From Dehalococcoidia bacterium UBA1123 (GTDB lineage Bacteria > Chloroflexota > Dehalococcoidia > Lucifugimonadales > UBA1123), in assembly GCA_002313895.1 (NCBI GenBank), contig DCAW01000057.1, positions 14,454 through 37,601 of the forward strand: a stretch of DNA of 23,148 nucleotides. Direction: 5' to 3'. Made by a program: the position numbers and the translations under genes. This document shows positions 6,621 through 13,205 of this stretch, piece after piece. Position 1 is the first letter of the stretch, and each line of letters starts with the position of its first letter. The notes beneath the pieces were generated by a model. The model was not told where the DNA came from, ran no database searches, and worked only from the letters and a program-made list of their open reading frames with translations.

Positions 6621-7360
6621 CGACTGGCTTCGACCTGACAATCGAGGAGCAACTCGCGATCCTGATGTCTCGGGAGGTCAACGATTGGGAGACCTCGGCA
6701 TGTGGCGCGTTGAGCTTCATACCGGCGACAGCGATGCTGTTGGGCCGGGAGATGCGCGCTCCGAATGCTGAGATCATAATTCTGGGAAGTCGGGACTATT
6801 CGCCCTTCGTCACGGGCAAAGATTTCCATTTCCATGCCCAACGAGGCCAGCTCGACCTGTTCTTCATCAGCGCCATCGAAATTGACCAGCACGGCAACTT
6901 CAATCTCCACGTTATCGGAGACCGCGACGAACCGGACGTCCTGATGCCCGGCCAGTATGGCACTGGGATGCTGTATTATGCCGTGCCTCGAATTGTGATG
7001 TTCAGGACCGAACACACGCGACGCAGTTTTGTCGATCAAGTCAATTACGTGTCGGGCGCGGGAACCTCTCCTAATGGCGTGAGCCGCCGGACCCGGGAGG
7101 TCAAGGTCATCACGCCGATGGCGAAGCTTAACTTCAATCAGGAATCTCGTATTATGGAACTCGGCTCGGTGCATGAGGGGTTCTCAGTAGATCAGGTGGT
7201 TGAGAACACGGGCTTCAATTTGGGAATCCGAGGAGAGATCGACAAAACACCGCAAATAACCGAAGAAGAGGTCCACACGCTACGGACAGTGGTTAAATCT
7301 CACATGATCGACTCTGAAACGTACCCGAACGAAGCTGCCAACCTCATCCGAGAACCATAG
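6617..7360 (+). CDS. Family I CoA-transferase beta subunit (GctB/IpdB-like)
   Basis: This 247-residue protein starts at GTG 6617 in a GTGA overlap with the alpha stop, the usual translational coupling of a two-subunit enzyme. Family segments seen are EEQLAILMSREV, MRAPNAEIIILGSRDYSP, AQRGQLDLFFISAIEIDQHGNFN, and VVENTGFNLGIRGE near the C-terminus. Glutaconate CoA-transferase beta carries its catalytic Glu in a VESG-type motif after the AP element. Here that place reads IILGSRDY, with no Glu. Loss of that residue is known from IpdAB, a ring-opening hydrolase of steroid degradation, so hydrolase rather than transferase chemistry is possible. I infer this from a by-eye alignment. Confidence 0.85.
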   Translation: MTTGFDLTIEEQLAILMSREVNDWETSACGALSFIPATAMLLGREMRAPNAEIIILGSRDYSPFVTGKDFHFHAQRGQLDLFFISAIEIDQHGNFNLHVIGDRDEPDVLMPGQYGTGMLYYAVPRIVMFRTEHTRRSFVDQVNYVSGAGTSPNGVSRRTREVKVITPMAKLNFNQESRIMELGSVHEGFSVDQVVENTGFNLGIRGEIDKTPQITEEEVHTLRTVVKSHMIDSETYPNEAANLIREP

Positions 7361-7369
7361 GCACGGGCA

Positions 7370-7963
7370 TTGCCAACTGAAATCAGGGTCGCCACCATTG
7401 ACGACGCGGCGGAAATTCAGGCGATATACGAACCGATAGTGCTTGAGACAGCCGTATCGTTCGAACTGGTTCCCCCGACTGTCGAGGAGTTTCAGGAGCG
7501 CATCACGCGAACGCTGGAGAAGACCCCGTGGCTGATGTGTGAGATCGACGGCGCCGTGGCAGGGTGCACTTACGCAGGGCAGCATCGGGCCAGGGAAGCG
7601 TACCAAGGGTCAGTGGAAGTCACGGTGTGCCTGAACCCACTGTACCATCGGCGAGGAGTGGGCAAAGCAATCTACACGGCGCTGTTCGCATGTCTGCGCC
7701 TCCAGGGATACCGGAGCGCTTACAGAGGCATTGTGCTCCCCAATGAGGCCAGCATAGCGCTCCACGACAGCCTGGGACTCACCCTCATCGAGGTATATAA
7801 ATCCGCGGGATTCAAGCTGGGCGAATGGCGGGATGTCGGTTGGTGGCAACCGGAAACCCAGCCATCCAACAACAATCCCATCGCGCCGATTGCATTGCCG
7901 GAAATAAAAAACACTGAAAATTTCCGTCACGCTCTGGATTCGGGACTGGCAGAGTTGCGTTGA
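7370..7963 (+). CDS. GNAT acetyltransferase, phosphinothricin acetyltransferase (Pat) type
   Basis: This 197-residue protein has the full Pat/MddA-type GNAT layout: IRVATIDDAAEIQAIYEPIV at the N-terminus, SFELVPPTVEEFQERI, the acetyl-CoA pyrophosphate loop HRRGVGK (residues 93-99), and NEASIALHDSLGL ending in GFKLGEWRDVGWWQ. These enzymes acetylate the amino group of glutamate analogues such as methionine sulfoximine or of other small amines; the substrate cannot be fixed here. The start is TTG 7370, 10 nt after the beta-subunit stop, because no ATG or GTG gives a full domain. About 35 C-terminal residues extend beyond the usual family end. Confidence 0.87.
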   Translation: MPTEIRVATIDDAAEIQAIYEPIVLETAVSFELVPPTVEEFQERITRTLEKTPWLMCEIDGAVAGCTYAGQHRAREAYQGSVEVTVCLNPLYHRRGVGKAIYTALFACLRLQGYRSAYRGIVLPNEASIALHDSLGLTLIEVYKSAGFKLGEWRDVGWWQPETQPSNNNPIAPIALPEIKNTENFRHALDSGLAELR

Positions 7964-8000
7964 TCTCTTTTATGGATATTTCGGCCAGGAGGAACGTATT

Positions 8001-8969
8001 TTGGTTAAAGTAGCAGTGCTGGACGATTACCAGAGCGTCGCGCTTGAAACAGCGGACTGGAGCCGATTGGGGCCAGACGCCCAGGTTGATGTGTTCCAAG
8101 ACCATCTGGCGGACGAAGGAGATGTAGCGCTACGCCTGCGCGACCACGAGGTAGTCGTCGGCATGCGAGAGCGAACGCCGTTTCAGCGCAGTCTCTTGGA
8201 GCGTCTCCCCAACCTTCGACTGCTCATAACCACAGGGATGGGCAATGCGTCTTTCGACATGAGCGCTGCCGCCGATCTGGGTATCACGGTCTGCGGAACT
8301 GGCGGCCTGCCATATCCGACAGCCGAGCTTACGTGGGCCTTGATTCTCGCGCTGTTCCGCAAGATTCCCAATGAGGATAGAGCAACTAGACAAGGTTCGT
8401 GGCAGGTTAGCCTGGGCGAGGGGCTACAGGGCAAGACGCTAGGTATTATGGGACTTGGAAGACTGGGTTCTCAGGTTGCCACTGTGGGGAACGCTTTCGG
8501 TATGGAAGTTCTCGCTTGGAGTCAGAATCTAACGCAGGAGCGTGCAAGTGAGTTCAACGCGAAGCTGGTATCGAAACAGGAGCTTTTGTCTCAGTCTGAT
8601 GTCATGTCGATTCACCTCGTATTGAGTGATCGGAGCCGGGGTTTGGTGGACATGGAAGACCTTGCCCTGATGAAGCCATCCGCCTATCTGGTGAACACAT
8701 CAAGAGGGCCAATCGTCGATGAGAACGCTCTGGTTGAAGCCCTTCAAAACAACACAATCGCCGGGGCGGGATTGGACGTGTTCGATGTTGAGCCTCTTCC
8801 GTTGGACCATCCCCTGCGAAATCTTCCGAACACAGTTTTGACTCCACACCTGGGCTACGTGACGGCAGAGACGTACAAGATATTCTACGGTGATGCGGTT
8901 GAGGACATCGCGTCATTCATGGACGGCGCGGCGGTTCGAGCGATCAACAACCCGTCCAATCCCAGATAG
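8001..8969 (+). CDS. D-2-hydroxyacid dehydrogenase (phosphoglycerate dehydrogenase-like)
   Basis: This 322-residue protein has the two-domain D-2-hydroxyacid dehydrogenase fold. The NAD-binding glycine motif is GLGRLG at residues 151-156. The catalytic trio is R235 (NTSRGPIVDE), E264 (DVFDVEPLP) and H283 (LTPHLGYVT). The expected reaction is NAD(P)-dependent interconversion of a D-2-hydroxyacid and a 2-oxoacid. It lacks the extra C-terminal domains of serine-pathway SerA, so it is probably not SerA. It starts at TTG 8001 with AGGAGG 8 nt upstream, a strong ribosome site that offsets the weak start codon. The family III CoA-transferase follows 13 nt downstream, suggesting a shared transcript and an acid/CoA-ester pathway. 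Confidence 0.9.
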   Translation: MVKVAVLDDYQSVALETADWSRLGPDAQVDVFQDHLADEGDVALRLRDHEVVVGMRERTPFQRSLLERLPNLRLLITTGMGNASFDMSAAADLGITVCGTGGLPYPTAELTWALILALFRKIPNEDRATRQGSWQVSLGEGLQGKTLGIMGLGRLGSQVATVGNAFGMEVLAWSQNLTQERASEFNAKLVSKQELLSQSDVMSIHLVLSDRSRGLVDMEDLALMKPSAYLVNTSRGPIVDENALVEALQNNTIAGAGLDVFDVEPLPLDHPLRNLPNTVLTPHLGYVTAETYKIFYGDAVEDIASFMDGAAVRAINNPSNPR

Positions 8970-8982
8970 TCCGGCCACCCAA

Positions 8983-11430
8983 ATGGACAACAGTGGGAAA
9001 TCCGCCCTGGGAGACGTGAACGTTCTCGACCTTAGCACGAACATCGCGGGGGCGTACTGCTCCAAATTATTCGCGGACCTGGGAGCCGCAGTGATAATGG
9101 TCGAGCATTCTGACGGCCATCCGCTTCGTCATGTCGGCCCATTCCCCAACAACGAGCCTCATCTCGATAAAAGCGGGATGTTTATGTACCTGTGCGCCAA
9201 TAAACGCAGCATAGTAGCCGAACCATACAATGACGACCACGCCCAAAAAACGCTTGAACTTGTCAGCCAGGTTGATCTCGTGATCCAAGACGAGGTGATG
9301 GACGCTCCAGGCTCGATGGCGTATGACTGGGAGATTCTCGAAACACTGAATCACATGCTTGTCATGACGTCGATCACCCACTTTGGGCAAACCGGGCCGT
9401 ATAGGGATTGGCAGTCCGACGAGATCGTTGACTACGCGATGGGCGGGTATATGTATTTCGGAGGCCATCGGGATAGAGAGCCTCTGATGCTCACGAATAA
9501 CCAGGCCCAATTGAACGCCGGAGCGCAGGCGGCGATTGCGTCTCTTGCTGCCATCTGGCGGGCGAGGCGCGACGGCAGAGGCCAGCACATCGACGTTTCG
9601 ACCGTCGAGGCTATGCTGTCCGCCCACGCTTGGACGTCGACGTCGTGGACCCACGAGGGCGTCATAATGCGACGCTCGGAACCGGACAGCATTCCGTGCA
9701 AAGATGGGTATGTTTGGCTCATGTCGATGCGCTGGGACCCTACGCTGTTCGTCCTAATCGAGCGTCCCGATCTGATGGACGACCCCCGATTCGCCGATCG
9801 TCAGTCATGGTTCGAGAACCGAGATGAGTTGCTTCAACTCGTGGGCAGGTGGTGCGCTCAACACACGAAGGATTACATTTTCCACGCGGCTCAGGAATTG
9901 AGGCTGGCGTTGACACCTGTGAATAACGCCGCGGATTTGTTGAAATCAGATCAGTTGAAGGCGCGGGACTGGTTCCAAGAGATCGAGCATCTAGACGCAG
10001 GAACATTCACTTTGCCGGGATTCCCGTACTTGTTGAGCGAAACGCCGGCGTCGATCCGTTCTCCTGCGCCACGGCTGGGACAGCACGACGGCGCAGAGTT
10101 CATCGGAACCCGTGAGCGCGGCCACAGAAGCGCCCGCCATGCTCTGGAGCCTGATAAGTATGCGGGACGCGAGCTTCCTCTAATGGGCATCCGTGTTCTA
10201 GAGATTACGGCTAACTGGGCCGGCCCGCTTGCCGGGCGTTTCCTCGCCGATCTGGGGGCCGAGGTTATCAAGATCGAGCCGCCGGACAGGCCGATGACCA
10301 GGGGTGCTCGGTATCCCGGTGGGGACCCATTCAAGCGTCACTACAACCGCGCTGCGTACTTCAACAAGATGAACCGCAACAAATATGGCATCACTCTGGA
10401 CCTAAATCAGGACGAGGGCAAGCGGCTGTTCATGGAGTTGATCGCGGATTCAGATGTGTTGATTGAGAACAACAGCCCTCGGGTGATGAGAAATTTCGGT
10501 CTGGAATATGAAATGCTTACTCAGGCCAATCCCGATCTCGTCATGTTGTCAATCTCTGGGTTCGGTCAGACCGGGCCTGAGAGAGATTACATCGCCTACG
10601 GAGCCAACATCGAGGCGTCGTGCGGCCTCGCCGACGCGACAGGCTATCCTGATGATGACCGGCCATACAAAACCAGCCTGTTCTACGCTGACCCGGTTAC
10701 GGCTATGCACGGCGCCGTCGCAATTCTGGCAGCGTTGCATAATCGTGAACAGCGTGGAGGCGGGCAATTCATAGACATGTCGCTCCACGAAAACGGCATC
10801 ACTTTTTTCCCCGAAGCGTTCATGGAACACACGGTCACTGGCAACCTGGCGAGGCGCCGAGGCAACCGTCATCCTCGATACGCGCCGCAGGGCTGCTATC
10901 CTTCCATAGGCGATGACGCCTGGATGGTGTTAACCGTACGTGATGACGATGAATGGGTTCGTCTCGCGCTAGCAATCGGTAGAGATGATCTGGCGGAGAG
11001 TGAAAAGTACGCGACTACAGAGAAACGTCGCGCTCACCACGACGAAATCGACGAAGCGATTTCCGAGTGGACTTCCCAGTACGATCACAACGAGGCCAGC
11101 CAATTGCTCCAAGACGCTGGCGTCGCCGCTGGGCCTGTGCTAGCTAACTGGGAGTTGGTTAGCAACCACCACTTCTACGAGCGCGGGTTCTACATTCCGG
11201 TCCCGCACTCGGAGATGGGGGTGTTTCCATACCCCGGAATGCCTTGGATATTCTCCCAGACTCCCGGAGCAATTCGGATGGCGGCTCCAAATTTTGGAGA
11301 ACACAACCGGCTGATATTCGGCGATTTCCTGAAAGTAAGCGATAGAAAGATGTCTAAGCTTTATGAGAAGCGAGTAATCGCCGACTCGCCGCCTGACGAT
11401 CTTCCTGGCCCGATCAGGTTGCCCCGGTAA
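8983..11430 (+). CDS. Tandem CaiB/BaiF family III CoA-transferase (two fused domains)
   Basis: This 815-residue protein holds two complete family III CoA-transferase domains, at about residues 10-395 and 401-790, where single-domain enzymes are about 400. Each has the opening motif (VNVLDLSTNIAGAYCSKLFA; IRVLEITANWAGPLAGRFLA), a GQTGP segment and the GxGQ(H/F)IDxS element. In domain 2 the catalytic Asp is D570 (LFYADPVTAMHG). Counting back from GxGQ, the same place in domain 1 is Q176, so domain 1 probably cannot form the aspartyl-CoA intermediate. Family III enzymes move CoA between acyl-CoA and a free acid. I start at ATG 8983, just after the dehydrogenase stop; an upstream in-frame ATG at 8890 would overlap that gene and adds non-conserved residues. 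No clear ribosome site, so coupling is likely. Confidence 0.9.
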   Translation: MDNSGKSALGDVNVLDLSTNIAGAYCSKLFADLGAAVIMVEHSDGHPLRHVGPFPNNEPHLDKSGMFMYLCANKRSIVAEPYNDDHAQKTLELVSQVDLVIQDEVMDAPGSMAYDWEILETLNHMLVMTSITHFGQTGPYRDWQSDEIVDYAMGGYMYFGGHRDREPLMLTNNQAQLNAGAQAAIASLAAIWRARRDGRGQHIDVSTVEAMLSAHAWTSTSWTHEGVIMRRSEPDSIPCKDGYVWLMSMRWDPTLFVLIERPDLMDDPRFADRQSWFENRDELLQLVGRWCAQHTKDYIFHAAQELRLALTPVNNAADLLKSDQLKARDWFQEIEHLDAGTFTLPGFPYLLSETPASIRSPAPRLGQHDGAEFIGTRERGHRSARHALEPDKYAGRELPLMGIRVLEITANWAGPLAGRFLADLGAEVIKIEPPDRPMTRGARYPGGDPFKRHYNRAAYFNKMNRNKYGITLDLNQDEGKRLFMELIADSDVLIENNSPRVMRNFGLEYEMLTQANPDLVMLSISGFGQTGPERDYIAYGANIEASCGLADATGYPDDDRPYKTSLFYADPVTAMHGAVAILAALHNREQRGGGQFIDMSLHENGITFFPEAFMEHTVTGNLARRRGNRHPRYAPQGCYPSIGDDAWMVLTVRDDDEWVRLALAIGRDDLAESEKYATTEKRRAHHDEIDEAISEWTSQYDHNEASQLLQDAGVAAGPVLANWELVSNHHFYERGFYIPVPHSEMGVFPYPGMPWIFSQTPGAIRMAAPNFGEHNRLIFGDFLKVSDRKMSKLYEKRVIADSPPDDLPGPIRLPR

Positions 11431-12192
11431 TTAGATCGGCGTGACTTCGTCGCCAACGGCTATCGTTCCGGGCTGCTCCACAATGGCATAGACGCCCAGG
11501 TATGCGGCCCTGAGGTTCGGACGGTAACCGAGAATCAGGCGCAGCGTGTCGAAATCGCGTTCTCCGGTGGACGGGGCCAACGTTGTGATAGCGCACCTGG
11601 GGTCGCGGGAAACGAGCCTCAAGCGTAGCTGGCGGCCTACTCGAACGCTGTTGCCGACCCACTCATCTTCCTCGTGGACTTTTGCCCCTGAAAGCAGGAG
11701 CGTTGGCCTGAATCTGCGACTGTCGAACTGCATCTCTCCATCGGTGAGGCTGCTCAAATTGTCTATTGTGGCCTGAGATATTATCGAGACAGGAAACTCG
11801 TCATACGACGTTCCTGGCTCGTGAGCGCGGACAATTCGCAACGACTGGCCACAAAACTCAGAGATGGCGTCGTTCCAGTCTCCTTCCAGGACATTTCCGG
11901 TGACGAAACGGCCCCAGATCATCGCCTGAACCGCCTGGCCTAACCCTGGCTCGCCACTAATTATCTGACCGTCAGGGAACTGCAATGCTAATTGTTCAGG
12001 GCGAGGCATATAGTCGGCAAGAATCTGAGTCATCTTGCCGATCTGCCTCTGGGTGACCAGCCTGTTTTCGGCGTCCATTACGAAGAACCGCCGGTCTTCC
12101 AAAATGCCGTGCTCGGAAACGTGGACTTCGTCGAAATTGATGAGGCCCATCGATTTGACTGGTGAGATGTGGATTTTTAGGATCGAAACCAT
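11431..12192 (-). CDS. MOSC domain protein
   Basis: This 253-residue protein has an N-terminal MOSC beta-barrel (ILKIHISPVKSMG, then LEDRRFFVMDAENRLVTQRQ) and a C-terminal MOSC domain. The conserved molybdenum-sulfur cysteine is C200 in RDPRCAITT, after FRPTLLLSG. MOSC proteins bind or transfer the sulfurated molybdenum cofactor or, like YcbX and mARC, carry out Mo-dependent reductions. The start at ATG 12192 lies 2 nt after the stop of the LLM gene (TAACGATG), so translation is probably coupled. A longer in-frame start at 12267 would overlap that gene and adds non-conserved residues. The Mo hydroxylase gene lies about 1 kb away, transcribed divergently from this pair. It ends directly against the convergent CoA-transferase gene with no gap. 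Confidence 0.88.
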   Translation of the reverse strand: MVSILKIHISPVKSMGLINFDEVHVSEHGILEDRRFFVMDAENRLVTQRQIGKMTQILADYMPRPEQLALQFPDGQIISGEPGLGQAVQAMIWGRFVTGNVLEGDWNDAISEFCGQSLRIVRAHEPGTSYDEFPVSIISQATIDNLSSLTDGEMQFDSRRFRPTLLLSGAKVHEEDEWVGNSVRVGRQLRLRLVSRDPRCAITTLAPSTGERDFDTLRLILGYRPNLRAAYLGVYAIVEQPGTIAVGDEVTPI

Positions 12193-12194
12193 CG

Positions 12195-13049
12195 TTATAT
12201 GAGTTCTGTCAGGCGTTCCACTTGATCGAGATCGGTTACGGTGGGCCACAGTATCAACTCGTCGCACCCCGCGTCGGAAAAGCCTGAAATCAACTCTTTG
12301 AATGCGTCTACAGAGTCGGGCAATCCTTCGCTGATCATGGGCCCGAACGGCTCGCCATAATAGCGCATGATGTTTTCAGAGCCCGTCGACTTGGCATCGT
12401 CATCGAGAGCAAAATACGCTCCGGCGGCTAGTCGTGGTTCTCCCTCCCTCCCGGCATCTTCCCGTGATTGCCGCGCCGCGTCGTAACTCTGTTTTGCCAT
12501 GTCTGGTTCGCCGTCGCCCGCTATAAAACCATCTCCCCACTTTCCGACACGCGCCATCGCCCTAGGAGAGTTTGCGCCTATCAGCAACACGGGGCCACCA
12601 TCTCGGACGGGGGATGCCCCGATTGCTCCCGCGTTCTCGCCCGCTGGCCCGCCTGCACAGATGCGTTTCATCGTCTCCAATTGTTCGTCGAAACCCCGGC
12701 CATGGGTTTTGAATGGCGCCGGAGCGGCCAAGTAATCTTCTTCGCGTCCGCTCACGCCCAGGCCTAACGTCAAGCGCCCGCCAGACAAAGCGTCCAGCGA
12801 CGCGGCCTGATTCGCTAGCATGCCTGGGTTCGTCAGTGGTGCCAAACGCACAGTCGTGGCTAGCCGAATCCGCTGAGCGGCTCCGGCAACCGCCGCGAGG
12901 GTGATCAGAGGTTCAAAATTGGGATAGACCAACCTGTCTACAAGGCCCACCGAAGCGAAAGGTCCGGTTTCGGCCTTCTGCGCCCACTTGATGGCACTCG
13001 CCCCTGAAACGCCTGGGATAGCCGCCGGAAGTCCGATACCCACGTCCAT
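12195..13049 (-). CDS. LLM-class (luciferase-like) flavin/F420 oxidoreductase
   Basis: This 284-residue protein has the bacterial luciferase-like TIM-barrel pattern: DVGIGLPAAIPG at the start, VDRLVYPNFEPLITLAAVAG, IRLATTVRLAPLTNPGMLANQAASLDALSGGRLTLGLG, and VLLIGANSPRAMARVGKWGDGFI. Members use FMNH2 or F420; the DALSGGRLTLGLG form occurs in both, so the cofactor is unresolved. AAGGAG lies upstream of ATG 13049, which decides that start over a longer in-frame one at 13109. It heads a two-gene unit with the MOSC gene and is divergent from the molybdenum hydroxylase gene. Possible roles are oxygenation or reduction of a cyclic substrate. Confidence 0.87.
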   Translation of the reverse strand: MDVGIGLPAAIPGVSGASAIKWAQKAETGPFASVGLVDRLVYPNFEPLITLAAVAGAAQRIRLATTVRLAPLTNPGMLANQAASLDALSGGRLTLGLGVSGREEDYLAAPAPFKTHGRGFDEQLETMKRICAGGPAGENAGAIGASPVRDGGPVLLIGANSPRAMARVGKWGDGFIAGDGEPDMAKQSYDAARQSREDAGREGEPRLAAGAYFALDDDAKSTGSENIMRYYGEPFGPMISEGLPDSVDAFKELISGFSDAGCDELILWPTVTDLDQVERLTELI

Positions 13050-13205
13050 AGGAATCTCCTTTTGAATGTGTTGCTTATGATAATAGCGCCTCTGACTGGG
13101 AGCGCTCACATTGGTTCATGGCTCGGCTCATTACGGTTTGTGATACATTACGCCTGATACCAAAGAGGCGATAGTTTATGAATCCGTCGCCGGGGAGAAG
13201 GAAAT

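Noticed and set aside
8890..8982. N-terminal extension of the tandem CoA-transferase from ATG 8890
   Set aside because: The extra 31 residues overlap the hydroxyacid dehydrogenase in another frame and are Arg/Ser-rich and non-conserved.
9067..9654. A 195-codon open frame on the minus strand
   Set aside because: It is antisense to the well-supported tandem CoA-transferase and shows no recognisable domain or ribosome site.
13087..13170. CGCCTCT/AGAGGCG inverted repeat in the LLM/Mo hydroxylase divergent region
   Set aside because: The 7-bp arms are about 70 bp apart and overlap no clear promoter; chance is an adequate explanation.
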